Notes: a model not told the origin generated them from the sequence alone. Shown: positions 43,471 through 51,853, numbered from the stretch's first letter. The stretch: 64,000 nucleotides of DNA from Desmospora profundinema (GCF_031454155.1 NZ_JAVDQG010000009.1:62001-126000), one strand, 5' to 3'. Numbers and translations: made by a program.

Positions 43471-43566
43471 TTAGTAGCAGATCAGAGCGAAGATGGTGGC
43501 GATGACCAGCAGAAAAATCAACAAGCGACGTAAACCGAAGCCATAGCCGTAACCGTAGCCGGACAT
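43471..43566 (-). CDS. YjcZ-like sporulation mini-protein, copy 1
   Basis: 31 residues: a Gly-Tyr head MSGYGYGYGFGLRRLL and one membrane helix (IFLLVIATIFALICY), ending at TAA. ATG 43566 follows AAGGAGGGG. YjcZ/YczM-type mini-proteins of this layout are sporulation-associated membrane peptides of unknown action. First of three near-identical adjacent genes, all leftward. Confidence 0.8.
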   Translation of the reverse strand: MSGYGYGYGFGLRRLLIFLLVIATIFALICY

Positions 43567-43618
43567 GGGTTCCCCTCCTTCCTATCGGTTATGGTTGAGG
43601 ACCCTGAAAGGGGTTCAC

Positions 43619-43720
43619 TTAGTAGCAAACCAGGGCGAAGATGGTGGCAATGACCAGTAGGAAGATCAGCAAGCGGCGCAGACCGAAGCCATAGCCGTAA
43701 CCGTAACCGTAACCGGACAT
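43619..43720 (-). CDS. YjcZ-like sporulation mini-protein, copy 2
   Basis: 33 residues: MSGYGYGYGYGFGLRRLL then IFLLVIATIFALVCY. It differs from copy 1 by one extra Gly-Tyr pair and an Ile-to-Val change, with many silent DNA differences. ATG 43720 follows AAAGGGGGGG. Each copy has its own ribosome binding site; no promoter was resolved. Confidence 0.82.
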   Translation of the reverse strand: MSGYGYGYGYGFGLRRLLIFLLVIATIFALVCY

Positions 43721-43794
43721 GATTTCCCCCCCTTTCCACGCCCGGTTGGGGGACCGGGCCTGCCCTGTCATTCATTTACGGCATCTTCTCCGGA

Positions 43795-43896
43795 TCAGTA
43801 CCAGATGCCGAGAACGGCGAAGATGGTAGCAATGACAAGCAGGAAGATCAACAAGCGACGCAGGCCAAAGCCATAACCGTAACCGTAGCCGGACAT
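43795..43896 (-). CDS. YjcZ-like sporulation mini-protein, copy 3
   Basis: 33 residues: MSGYGYGYGFGLRRLL then IFLLVIATIFAVLGIWY. The end (VLGIWY, TGA stop) is diverged from the other two, so this copy is older or under different constraint. ATG 43896 follows AAGGGGGGCGG. It is the first gene of the leftward array. Confidence 0.82.
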   Translation of the reverse strand: MSGYGYGYGFGLRRLLIFLLVIATIFAVLGIWY

Positions 43897-43992
43897 GTGG
43901 CCGCCCCCCTTCCCAACGTGATGGTACAAATTATGCATGGGGCAAATGAAGTGTACAGGCGGATATCCCAAGCCCGTAAATTGGATGTTCGT

Positions 43993-44073
43993 CTAGTCGA
44001 TCTCTCCATCCAGTACACCGGCATACCAAAAAATGGTCGGGATAATCAGCAAAAAGAGCAGCAGGCGCTGCAT
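43993..44073 (-). CDS. Possible mini membrane protein
   Basis: 26 residues, MQRLLLFLLIIPTIFWYAGV then LDGEID: one membrane helix, similar in size and charge layout (R then LLLFLLII) to the neighbouring mini-proteins but lacking the Gly-Tyr head. The ribosome binding site is poor. It may be a degenerate relative. Low confidence. Confidence 0.35.
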   Translation of the reverse strand: MQRLLLFLLIIPTIFWYAGVLDGEID

Positions 44074-44339
44074 TTCATCCTGGAACGCCGCTTCCTCCGG
44101 GGGGAGAGGAAACGGTGGCGATCCCTTTCGATAACAGGGCAAGCCGAATTCCCCCTTCCTCTTAAACAAGAGATGTCTGTTCTGTTTCAGCATATTCAAT
44201 ATGAGGAGAGAAAGAGTGGGAAAAATCGATGGAACCGCACTCCCATGAAGCCCAATTTGCGGGAACGAGGGGCGAGTGCCCGTGCTTTTCCACCTCCGTG
44301 TACATAAGGTGGAGGGAAAGCTGCGGGGAGGGATATATC

Positions 44340-44630
44340 ATGGCGGGCAAAGGGCCTTCGGTAAAGCAAATGACCGAAATGATCAATAACATGATGGGCC
44401 AACGGGTGCTGACCGAACAGCAACTAAATCAGATATTGGCGGGAGCCAAACGAGCCAACGAACGCGGCGGTATGAGTGCCGTTCTGGATTATCTGATGAA
44501 AGTGACCCAAGCCGACGTAGAAAAAGGTGAGTTGCAGGATTTTGCTAAAGATGTCCAGCGCAATCCTCAGTTGGGCATGGATCTGTTGGAAGGAAAACGG
44601 AAGGTTCCTCGTGGACGGAATCGACGGTGA
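44340..44630 (+). CDS. Hypothetical protein, basic and helical
   Basis: 96 residues starting MAGKGPSVKQMTEMINNMMG, with QQLNQILAGAKRANERGG and a basic end (GKRKVPRGRNRR) suggesting nucleic-acid contact. Soluble. ATG 44340 follows GGGGAGGGA; the longer frame upstream overlaps the gene array and is not used. Family not recognised. Confidence 0.68.
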   Translation: MAGKGPSVKQMTEMINNMMGQRVLTEQQLNQILAGAKRANERGGMSAVLDYLMKVTQADVEKGELQDFAKDVQRNPQLGMDLLEGKRKVPRGRNRR

Positions 44631-44660
44631 TAAATCAGGTCAAAGGATGAATGGAAGGAG

Positions 44661-44718
44661 CCCCTCGTAAGTTGACAGTAACAAGCAACTGCTCCCTTAC
44701 TGTAGACTTGTAGAGGGG
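44661..44718 (+). repeat. Long imperfect hairpin
   Basis: CCCCTC-GTA-AGT-TG-ACAGTAA pairs with TTACTGT-AG-ACT-TGTA-GAGGGG around a 15-base loop, then ATCTTT. It could end the preceding gene or be an RNA element or a remnant of a small inverted-repeat element. Confidence 0.6.
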
Positions 44719-44903
44719 ATCTTTCTATGGTGAATATCCGAAAGACGTTTATGGCTTACCGAAAAAGCCCTTTCACTCCACTTTGCAATTCGTTTAAAAT
44801 AAAAGCATGTCATTTGCTATACAGATATGGGTTGGATGTTTTGCTTGAACATAGGGTCAAAAGATGTGTGGTAGATACTTTGCCAGGAAAGGATCGGTAA
44901 CCC

Positions 44904-45194
44904 ATGGATCTTCAAAAGAAAAAAATGATGGCCATTATCTTACGTATGATCAAAGAGGTCTACCAAAAAACGACCCAGTTGGAATCCGTATTGCAGTCAG
45001 GCAGTGTACAGATTTTAAGCCGCTCTTATGATCCTCTTAATGAAATGCTGGAAGCTATTGAATACCCCGAAGAAGAGATCCCCACCGTATATGAACTGAT
45101 ACAAGTTTACCTGGAAGACGAAATGACACTGAATGAAGTGATCATCGGTATTGAAAACGGCTGGAAAAAAACAGGGGAAAAGAGTGTGGGATAA
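44904..45194 (+). CDS. Small hypothetical protein
   Basis: 96 residues, helical and acidic, starting MDLQKKKMMAIILRMIKEVY, with IEYPEEEIPTVYELIQVYLE in the middle. No membrane segment. AAAGGA lies 10 bases before ATG 44904. It is followed by a strong bidirectional terminator. Family not recognised. Confidence 0.65.
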   Translation: MDLQKKKMMAIILRMIKEVYQKTTQLESVLQSGSVQILSRSYDPLNEMLEAIEYPEEEIPTVYELIQVYLEDEMTLNEVIIGIENGWKKTGEKSVG

Positions 45195-45225
45195 GAAGCG
45201 AACGTTCCTACATAGTGTGAAAGGG

Positions 45226-45265
45226 AAAAAAATGATCGTCCCCAGAAGGTGGGGCGATCATTTTT
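45226..45265. terminator. Bidirectional terminator
   Basis: AAAAATGATCGTCCCC/GGGGCGATCATTTTT between convergent genes. Confidence 0.88.
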
Positions 45266-45268
45266 GGT

Positions 45269-45547
45269 TTATTCCGGAGGTTGTGGTTCGGTCGAAGCTT
45301 TATGATCCATCACATATACCTTCCCGCACTGGACACATTGCCCGGCCCATGTGTCGGGTTGATCCGGGAGCGGCTTTAACAACACATCCTGCTCATCGAA
45401 AACGGGTCGAATCGAAGTATGGGTGACGTCCACTTCCTCATTTACATGCAGACATACCGCTTCCCGGATATCTCTGGGGACCGAGATAATTTGGTCCGGT
45501 TCCAGATCCGATCCAAACACCTTTTTTAAGTGAGCCAAACGATCCAT
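45269..45547 (-). CDS. Hypothetical protein with CxxC
   Basis: 92 residues starting MDRLAHLKKVFGSDLEPDQI. It carries a single CVQCGKVYV (CxxC) near the C-terminus, possibly half of a metal site shared in a dimer. ATG 45547 overlaps the stop of the upstream gene by one base (TGATG), so translation is coupled. GAAGGAGGG precedes it. Function unknown. Confidence 0.68.
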   Translation of the reverse strand: MDRLAHLKKVFGSDLEPDQIISVPRDIREAVCLHVNEEVDVTHTSIRPVFDEQDVLLKPLPDQPDTWAGQCVQCGKVYVMDHKASTEPQPPE

Positions 45548-45903
45548 CAAGTGTGCCCTCCTTCTTTTACCACGTTACGCCAGCGAGTCAGGGGAAAGGA
45601 GCGACGGGGCGGGGCGGGTGTCCAAGGGGAATGTCCCTGTATCCAGCAATCTTCCAGGATTGTTTTGGCCTTTTTGAGTGCCTGTGATTTCCATCGTCCG
45701 GTTCCCAGGAACATCCAGCCGAGCACGTGGCGTCCTTCGACATCCCATTCTGTTTCCATATAAATGTCCCACCGGTACCAGGAATGTTTGTAAATTTTGG
45801 CCCGAAGCGGGAGTTCAGAATGGGTGACGCGATCCAGGTATATGATGTGACCGTAATGCCCCTTGAATTCCATCTCTAACCATTTGGGTTCGCTCCCGCG
45901 CAC
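45547..45903 (-). CDS. Hypothetical protein, Trp-rich
   Basis: 118 residues, soluble and Trp-rich (SWYRWDIYMETEWDVEG, LGWMFLGTGRWKSQAL), ending KEGGHT. GTG 45903 follows GGAGG at 8 bases. Its stop overlaps the next start, forming a two-gene operon with the CxxC protein. No family recognised. Confidence 0.65.
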   Translation of the reverse strand: MRGSEPKWLEMEFKGHYGHIIYLDRVTHSELPLRAKIYKHSWYRWDIYMETEWDVEGRHVLGWMFLGTGRWKSQALKKAKTILEDCWIQGHSPWTPAPPRRSFPLTRWRNVVKEGGHT

Positions 45904-45967
45904 ATCACATCCTCCTTTCCTTCTGTATTCCCGGTCATGAGGAAGGGAAACACGTCGAATGGAGCGG

Positions 45968-46690
45968 TTAATCCGATCCGTTCGCGAGGCGCAATGGACC
46001 CACCCGTTTCATCGTGAAGAAAAGCTCCTCATTTCGGTCCGATTCCAGATGGACAAAGTGATATTCCGGTTTTACCGTACGGGTACGGCTATCAAAGGGG
46101 GCGATCACCAAGGCGTCCTTATAAGTATCGATGACAATCCAGTCGGATTCACCGGAATCTCCGGGGGAAACCATAAAGGTTTGTTGGTTTTGGGCGATCA
46201 GTTGGCCGCTGCTATATCCTGTGGTAACCATGGCGATGGCGAGAAAGAGCAACGAAACCGCTTGCGTGGCTCGTGCCTTTTTGTGAGCGAGGTGGAAAAA
46301 TAGAAACAACAGTCCGGCATGGAAAAAATAAAATAAGATCATCGTCGGAACATTCATCTTGTTCCAGGTGGCTTCAGTTTTCAGGATGATGAGAATGGTG
46401 ATGGCGGCGGGAATCAGGAAGGGAAAAAGCCATTTTCCATATGAACGAAACCAGCTGGCGGCGAGGGACAGATACGCGACGATCAACGTGAAAATATTGA
46501 TGCAGACGGCAAGGACTACTGCGTTCAGACTGATTTCGACGAACAAGGACGGGATACCGAAATGAGCTTTGTATCCAACATCGCTCAAATATGCAGAGAA
46601 ATATCCCAATCCGGTGACGCTTGCCAACAGTACCCCCTCAGGGATCCGACGAAGCCACGGATGTTGGGATAAGGATCTCAGGGTGTCCAT
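45968..46690 (-). CDS. Hypothetical membrane protein
   Basis: 240 residues. Five predicted membrane helices between about residues 18 and 165 (e.g. LNAVVLAVCINIFTLIVAYL, LFPFLIPAAITILIIL, TMILFYFFHAGLLFLFF), then a soluble C-terminal domain of 75 residues that includes SDWIVIDTYKDALVIAPF. The start follows GAAGGAGG. Family and function not recognised. Confidence 0.72.
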   Translation of the reverse strand: MDTLRSLSQHPWLRRIPEGVLLASVTGLGYFSAYLSDVGYKAHFGIPSLFVEISLNAVVLAVCINIFTLIVAYLSLAASWFRSYGKWLFPFLIPAAITILIILKTEATWNKMNVPTMILFYFFHAGLLFLFFHLAHKKARATQAVSLLFLAIAMVTTGYSSGQLIAQNQQTFMVSPGDSGESDWIVIDTYKDALVIAPFDSRTRTVKPEYHFVHLESDRNEELFFTMKRVGPLRLANGSD

Positions 46691-46751
46691 GGTTTTCCTC
46701 CTTCACATTCATTATAACGAAGAAATCACTGGTTGTCTGGACAACTACACC

Positions 46752-46785
46752 AAAATAAACCCCCGCTGATGGTGATCGCGGGGGA
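46752..46785 (-). terminator. Terminator of the IDH-like gene
   Basis: CCCCCGC/GCGGGGG stem followed leftward by TTTATTTTGG. Confidence 0.8.
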
Positions 46786-46795
46786 TAAAGGGACT

Positions 46796-47878
46796 TCACA
46801 TCTGAAGGTTGTTCCATACTTCCAACTTGGTCTGCACCTTGGTGATCACTTCATCGGTAAATTCCGAGGTGGTTGCACTTCCACCCAGATCTGCGGTGCG
46901 GAACCCTTCACGCACGGCTTCAATGGTGGCTTCGTAGATGGCGCGGGATGCGGCTGAAGCCTGGTTTTCATGGAAGTGGGTCAGGAGGGAAGCAGTGGCT
47001 AAAATCATGGCCATGGGATTGGCGATATTCTTTTTGTAGAGTGTGGGTGCCGTTCCATGGGGGGCTTCAGCCATGACCACTTGTGGGTTGAAGTCGTCGT
47101 CGAAGCTCATCAGGATGGACTCGGAACCGGCGATGGACCCGAATAGTTGCAATACCATGTCGCTCAAGCAGTCGCCATCGCGGTTGAGAGCCGGAATCAC
47201 CATCGGATCACCGGGGCTGTTCAACAGGAGGGCGTATGTGGCATCAATCAATTGCGGATCATACGGTACTTCCGGGTACCGTTTGCTCGCTTCATCCATT
47301 TCTTCCTTAAGCATCCCTTCATAGATAGGGCTGACCGTATACTTGGGGCCGCCGAAGACTTTGGACTTCGTTCGTTTGGCATGCCGGAATGCGTACTCTG
47401 CAACCGCGCGGCAGGTTTTGCGATCAATCGATTCTGTCCGGTAGGAAACTTCGTTTATCCCGTCCCCTTCCCGCCATTCTTTGGCACCGTATGCATCACC
47501 CACAGCCATACGAATCACAGAGATAGGGGCAAATGCACCCGCCACCGGCACCACACCGGGGATGCGCCGGCCTGTTCGGATGATCACTTTTCCGTCGATT
47601 TCTTTGCGTAAAATCGCGTTGGGACTTCCCACGTCCCCTTTTTCTTCCGGAGTAACCGTAGCCGCTTTCAATCCGAAGCCGGCCTCTTTCATGGCCCGAG
47701 CAGCCTCATAAACCACTTCGTTTTGTGTTTGACGGCGATTCTCCAAGCTGAGATCATAATGCTTCAGTTCAATATCCATCCCGATCACATCAGGGGAAAT
47801 GACACGTAGAGCTTCTTCTAGAAGCTCTTGACCAGTCTGGTCCCCATCTAAGACCACGATGCTTTTTTTCTCCTCCAA
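46796..47878 (-). CDS. Isocitrate/isopropylmalate dehydrogenase family enzyme
   Basis: 360 residues, beta-decarboxylating dehydrogenase fold: VVLDGDQTGQELLEEAL, the IDH-like substrate motif SPNAILRKEIDG (Ser, Asn and Arg as in SxNxxxR), IPALNRDGDCLSDMVLQLFG (metal Asp) and EAPHGTAPTLYKKNIANPMA. The SxN motif favours isocitrate over isopropylmalate; the cofactor region lacks the NADP Lys-Tyr pair, suggesting NAD. TTG 47878 follows GAGGTG; GTG 47887 is an alternative. It stands alone, away from citrate-cycle genes. Confidence 0.82.
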   Translation of the reverse strand: MEEKKSIVVLDGDQTGQELLEEALRVISPDVIGMDIELKHYDLSLENRRQTQNEVVYEAARAMKEAGFGLKAATVTPEEKGDVGSPNAILRKEIDGKVIIRTGRRIPGVVPVAGAFAPISVIRMAVGDAYGAKEWREGDGINEVSYRTESIDRKTCRAVAEYAFRHAKRTKSKVFGGPKYTVSPIYEGMLKEEMDEASKRYPEVPYDPQLIDATYALLLNSPGDPMVIPALNRDGDCLSDMVLQLFGSIAGSESILMSFDDDFNPQVVMAEAPHGTAPTLYKKNIANPMAMILATASLLTHFHENQASAASRAIYEATIEAVREGFRTADLGGSATTSEFTDEVITKVQTKLEVWNNLQM

Positions 47879-48006
47879 GATGATCACCTCGTCTCAATAT
47901 CCTTTCCTATTATACCTATAGGGAGAGTTTGGCACCACACCGCTGAAGATTCAGAAAAGACGCGGCTTTGTCGAATTCCGTTTTCCGAATCGAAAGGAGA
48001 ATGAAC

Positions 48007-48012
48007 TATAAT
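48007..48012 (+). promoter_or_regulatory. -10 box TATAAT upstream of the GH3 leader
   Basis: TATAAT with a poor TTCCGA -35 box 18 bases upstream. Confidence 0.45.
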
Positions 48013-48055
48013 GGAGGACGGATACGGAAAATCATGCAAAGCATGTTCAGATTAA

Positions 48056-48196
48056 TGACAAACACACTGAGATGGCCAGAACAGGAGGGGTGGTTATCCG
48101 GTGAGCGACTTGCCACGCATTGGAGCGGAGACGGATAACTACCCCGACCGTTCCCGTGATGGGTTTGTCAGTAGCCTCACCATGCAAAGCATGTTC
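48056..48196 (+). promoter_or_regulatory. Nested inverted-repeat leader upstream of the GH3 gene
   Basis: Outer arms TGACAAAC (48056-48063) and GTTTGTCA (48163-48170); inner arms GGGGTGGTTATCCG (48087-48100) and CGGATAACTACCCC (48132-48145), complementary with one G-U pair. The sequence CATGCAAAGCATGTTC occurs both before (48033-48048) and after (48181-48196) this element; the second copy is followed by TTTTTC and could terminate. Possible riboswitch or attenuator; no known class recognised. Confidence 0.55.
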
Positions 48197-48260
48197 TTTT
48201 TCGGTATTGGAATCCTTTCGTTTGCATCATGAAGCAAGTCAGATTAAAGGAGTGTTGGGA

Positions 48261-50051
48261 TTGAAGGGTGCCTTCGGGCGTAAAACGCTGGCGGTGTTTA
48301 CCTTGGCCGTCGTTCTCGCTCTGACCCTGTGGGTGTTTTCTACGCGGTTCCCCCTGTCCCCCCCTGATGGACGAGCGGAGGGAGAGTCTGCTGATGAGTG
48401 GGTGGAACGCAAGTTGCAGGAAATGAGTGTGGAAGAAAAGGTGGGGCAGTTGTTTATGGTCGGTTTCCATAACGGAGACCAACCCGCTTTGGAAATGAAC
48501 GAACAGGCGATTACGCTGATTGAGGAGTATCATGCGGGAGGCGTAATCCTGTTTGATCGCAATGTGGACACCCCCGAACAGGTGGCCCGATTGAATCGTG
48601 ACATGCAAGCCAAAGCCCGAGAGTCGTCAACGGGTGTTCCTTTGTTTATTTCCATTGATCAGGAGGGAGGGAAAGTGCTCCGAATCCGAGATGGAGTCAC
48701 TCTCTTTCCTGGGAACATGGCCCTGGGGGCGGCCGGAGATCCGGAGTTGTCCAGCCAAACCGGGAAAGTGATGGGTAAAGAACTCCGGTTGATGGGAATC
48801 AACATGAACCTGGCTCCTTCCCTGGATGTGAACAACAATGATCAAAACCCCATCATCGGGGTACGTTCTTTCTCTGGTGATCCTAATCAGGTGGCGGAAC
48901 TGGGAGTCGCTCAGATGAAGGGGTTCCGTGAGGGCGGTGTATTGAGTGTGGTGAAGCACTTTCCCGGTCACGGGGATACCGACAGCGATTCACACGTCGA
49001 TCTTCCCACTGTAGCTCACTCCATGGAACGACTGGATCAGGTGGAGTTAAAACCCTTCAAAAAAGCGCTGGATGCAGGGGTGGACGCCGTGATGTCCGCC
49101 CACATCACCTTTCCTGCCATCGATGACACACCGGGTTTGCCCGGCACCCTTTCTCCGCAGGTATTGACGGGATTGTTGCGGGAAGAGTGGGGGTACGACG
49201 GTGTGATCATCACCGATGACATGGAGATGGGGGCGATCGTGGACAACTTTGGGGCGGGCGATGCCGCTGTCCGCGCGGTGGAAGCGGGAGCGGACATTCT
49301 GCTGGTTGCCCATGATTGGAATCGACAGAAGGAGTCGATTCAAGCGGTGATTCAAGCGGTGGAAGCGGGTGAAATCTCTGAAAAGAGGATTGACCAGTCT
49401 GTACGCAGAATCCTACAATTGAAAGCGAAACCGTTAGGAAAAGCCTCCATCCTGGATCAATCCGACCTGGAACCGAGTGGAGGTCTGGAAGAGTTGGCCG
49501 ATCCGGAACATGCCGAGTTGGCTGCACGGGTGGCTGAAGAAGCGGTAACGCTTGTACGCGATCCTGCCAAACAGCTTCCCTTGAGTCCGTCCCAGACTCC
49601 ACGGATGTTAATCCTCACTCCCGCCCATGCCGATGAATGGGAGCGTGCTTTCCAGGGGGCAGGTTTTGATGCGGAGGCTCGGTCGGTTCCTCTTCAGCCT
49701 GATCCGATGGAACGTCAGGCGGCGTATGAAGGAGTAGCCGCTTTCGACACGGTGGTGGTGGCATTGTCCCAGGCCCAGATGCGGCCGGAACAACAGGAGT
49801 TGGTAACCGGGTTGAGACACACCGGAAAACCGGTGATTGCCGTGGGATTGGACACTCCTTATGATGTGTCGGTTTTGCCTGCTGATCTGGCTTATCTGAC
49901 TGCTTACAGCTCCCAACCGGTTTCCATTCGGGCTGCAGTGGACGTATTGACGGGTGAAACAGAGCCCAAGGGAACCCTTCCGGTGGAAATCCCCCGTTTG
50001 TATCCCAGGGGTCATTCCGAAAACGGGTCCCCGTCATCACCCAGTGGTTGA
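48261..50051 (+). CDS. Membrane-anchored GH3 glycosidase (beta-N-acetylhexosaminidase, NagZ-like)
   Basis: 596 residues. An N-terminal signal-anchor (TLAVFTLAVVLALTLWVF) leads to the GH3 catalytic barrel: MSVEEKVGQLFMVGF, SIDQEGGKVLRI, VVKHFPGHGDTDSDSHVDLP (the His-Asp pair of NagZ) and VIITDDMEMGAIVDNF (nucleophile Asp). A C-terminal alpha/beta domain (about 390-590) completes the two-domain Gram-positive form. It removes N-acetylglucosamine from peptidoglycan fragments outside the cell. TTG 48261 follows AAAGGAG; the longer frame back to 48120 runs through the structured leader. Confidence 0.9.
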   Translation: MKGAFGRKTLAVFTLAVVLALTLWVFSTRFPLSPPDGRAEGESADEWVERKLQEMSVEEKVGQLFMVGFHNGDQPALEMNEQAITLIEEYHAGGVILFDRNVDTPEQVARLNRDMQAKARESSTGVPLFISIDQEGGKVLRIRDGVTLFPGNMALGAAGDPELSSQTGKVMGKELRLMGINMNLAPSLDVNNNDQNPIIGVRSFSGDPNQVAELGVAQMKGFREGGVLSVVKHFPGHGDTDSDSHVDLPTVAHSMERLDQVELKPFKKALDAGVDAVMSAHITFPAIDDTPGLPGTLSPQVLTGLLREEWGYDGVIITDDMEMGAIVDNFGAGDAAVRAVEAGADILLVAHDWNRQKESIQAVIQAVEAGEISEKRIDQSVRRILQLKAKPLGKASILDQSDLEPSGGLEELADPEHAELAARVAEEAVTLVRDPAKQLPLSPSQTPRMLILTPAHADEWERAFQGAGFDAEARSVPLQPDPMERQAAYEGVAAFDTVVVALSQAQMRPEQQELVTGLRHTGKPVIAVGLDTPYDVSVLPADLAYLTAYSSQPVSIRAAVDVLTGETEPKGTLPVEIPRLYPRGHSENGSPSSPSG

Positions 50052-50148
50052 TTGATTTTTTGTTTGGTCAGAGAATGGTCCGAAACAGTCATTGTGTTTT
50101 TTCTAGCATGCAACTGGGTATTACAGCCATTGAGGAGGAGGTGCCCCA

Positions 50149-50565
50149 TTGATCCTGCAAATCAGCGCCGCCGTTGCTGCGGTCGCTTTCGTGGTATTGG
50201 CAGTCTATTTGATTCTGGCACTTCGTAAACTGACGGACACCTTAACATCGGTGGACTCCACCCTGCGGGAGATGAAACCCCGTCTGGAGGAAGTGGCCGA
50301 TGAATCCAGCCGCACTTTAAAAGAGGCCCGTCACTTATTGGAGGATGCTCGTTTAAAAAGCGAACAGACCGATGCGTTCTTTCAGGCTGTAAACGGAATG
50401 GGGAACAGTCTGCAGGAGTTATCCACCAGCATCACCCGAACTGCATCGGTTCAAAAAGAGCGATTGGCCAACGTGACCGCGGTCGCTTCTGTTGTGATGG
50501 ATCTATGGAAAAAATGGCGATCGGAAAAAGGATCGGATGACCGTAAGCCGAAAAGAGTAAATTAA
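50149..50565 (+). CDS. DUF948 (YtxG-like) protein
   Basis: 138 residues. One N-terminal membrane helix (ISAAVAAVAFVVLAVYLILA), then a heptad-rich helix (LTDTLTSVDSTLREMKPRLE), the DUF948 layout of B. subtilis YtxG. The general-stress ytxGHJ operon is its usual home; here the YtxH-like gene follows after 22 bases. TTG 50149 has GAGGAGGAGGTG upstream. Confidence 0.88.
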   Translation: MILQISAAVAAVAFVVLAVYLILALRKLTDTLTSVDSTLREMKPRLEEVADESSRTLKEARHLLEDARLKSEQTDAFFQAVNGMGNSLQELSTSITRTASVQKERLANVTAVASVVMDLWKKWRSEKGSDDRKPKRVN

Positions 50566-50587
50566 AGGAAAGGGGATGGGATAATCA

Positions 50588-51040
50588 ATGAGTGAAAACA
50601 AGGGCATGAATGGAAAGGATTTGTTTATCGGCGCGGTGATTGGGGGCGTCATCGGTGCGACGGCGGCTCTTTTGTTGGCTCCGAAATCGGGACGGGAGAC
50701 CCGGGAAGATCTGAGCAGGAGCCTGGAGACCGCTAAGGGAGTGATGTTGGAGAAGACCGATCAATTGAACCAGCGCGCTCACGACGTGAAAGATACGGCT
50801 ACCGACAAGTGGATTGAAATCCGTGACACGGCATCTTCCACTGTGAAAGAAGTGGCTTCCACTGTGGAAGATTGGAAAGACACCGCCAACCGCAAATGGT
50901 CGGAAGTCCGTGATCAAGCAGGTGACCGAGTGGAGGAAGCGGCAGTGATAACCAGCGACAAAGTGGAAGAAGTCGCCTCCAAAACGAGCGAGAAAGTGGA
51001 AGAACTGGGTGAAGAAGTATCGGACCAATTAAAGTCTTGA
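50588..51040 (+). CDS. YtxH domain protein
   Basis: 150 residues. An N-terminal glycine-rich helix (DLFIGAVIGGVIGATAALLL) ends in APKSGRETRED, the YtxH signature. It is followed by a long amphipathic helix of LEA-like 11-mers (AHDVKDTATDKWIEIRDTAS, SDKVEEVASKTSEKVEEL). Associated with general stress in Bacillus. Start ATG 50588 follows AAAGGGGATGGG. Second gene of the ytxGH-like operon. Confidence 0.9.
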   Translation: MSENKGMNGKDLFIGAVIGGVIGATAALLLAPKSGRETREDLSRSLETAKGVMLEKTDQLNQRAHDVKDTATDKWIEIRDTASSTVKEVASTVEDWKDTANRKWSEVRDQAGDRVEEAAVITSDKVEEVASKTSEKVEELGEEVSDQLKS

Positions 51041-51061
51041 TTGGCAAAGAAAGGTATCGAC

Positions 51062-51093
51062 AAAAGCGCCGGAGCTTGCCGGCGCTTTTTCTT
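51062..51093 (+). terminator. ytxGH terminator
   Basis: AAAAGCGCCGG/CCGGCGCTTTTT. Confidence 0.9.
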
Positions 51094-51220
51094 GTGCCAT
51101 AAGTCTCTCCTTAGGGACTGACTGGTTCCGGGATCTCCTGTGGATTGTTCCGGTCACCCAGTCACCATCGTTTCCTGCATGTCCATCCGCTAGTTACATA
51201 TATATGTGAGGAAGGGACGG

Positions 51221-51649
51221 ATGTACATGAGCCGGGAATTGGTTTTTGCTTTGCTGGCGGCATTTTGCTTTGGAGTGGCTCCTATTTTTGAAAAGTTGGG
51301 ATTGGTTCGAACGGAACCGGCAATGGCGTTATTTTTGCGGGCGGGGGTGACCACACTTTTGGTTGTCCTCTATTGGATGGTGTTCCCCCAGTCGAGCGGG
51401 TGGTCGATCCCGGATGGCCGCTCTCTGTTATACGTTCTATTGGGTGGAGTTTTTGGCGTTCTCTTTGCTCAATATTTTTACTTTAAAGCGTTGGAGATTG
51501 GCGATGTGGGTCGGGTAATGCCGGTTGTGGGCAGTTTTCCCGTATTGGCTTTTCTACTATCCGTTTTCATTTTCGGGGAGACAGTCACATTGGCTAAAGT
51601 GTGCGGAATCGTGCTGGTGGTGGCGGGTGTTTTTCTCCTCGGTGAATAA
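51221..51649 (+). CDS. Single-domain EamA/DMT transporter
   Basis: 142 residues with five predicted membrane helices and one EamA domain: LVFALLAAFCFGVAPIFEKL at the start, YFYFKALEIGDVGRVMPVVG and LAFLLSVFIFGETVTLAKV near the end. Most DMT exporters have two EamA halves (about 290 residues); this one has a single half and must dimerise. ATG 51221 (or 51227) follows GAGGAAGGGACGG. Substrate unknown. Confidence 0.85.
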   Translation: MYMSRELVFALLAAFCFGVAPIFEKLGLVRTEPAMALFLRAGVTTLLVVLYWMVFPQSSGWSIPDGRSLLYVLLGGVFGVLFAQYFYFKALEIGDVGRVMPVVGSFPVLAFLLSVFIFGETVTLAKVCGIVLVVAGVFLLGE

Positions 51650-51702
51650 CTGCAAACGGATTTATATTTGAGAGAAAACAAGAGCATAAGGAAATCAAAA
51701 TG

Positions 51703-51739
51703 AACCCATGCCGAATCGGATGGGTTGTGATTTTTTTTG
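51703..51739 (+). terminator. Terminator after the EamA gene
   Basis: AACCCAT/ATGGGTT followed by GTGATTTTTTTT. Confidence 0.75.
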
Positions 51740-51853
51740 GATCATGTTCTCCTGTTACAGAAGGCTCGCAAACGTCTTCCAATCTATGAATAATAGAAAT
51801 CGCCATCCACCGTCACCTGTAGGTGCGTGCGTGTGGGGAGCAGGAGGTTTCTC

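Noticed and set aside
51750-51790. ECF-type autoregulatory promoter (TGTTAC ... CGTC)
   Set aside because: Spacing of 14 is too short for sigma-W/X-type promoters; left out.
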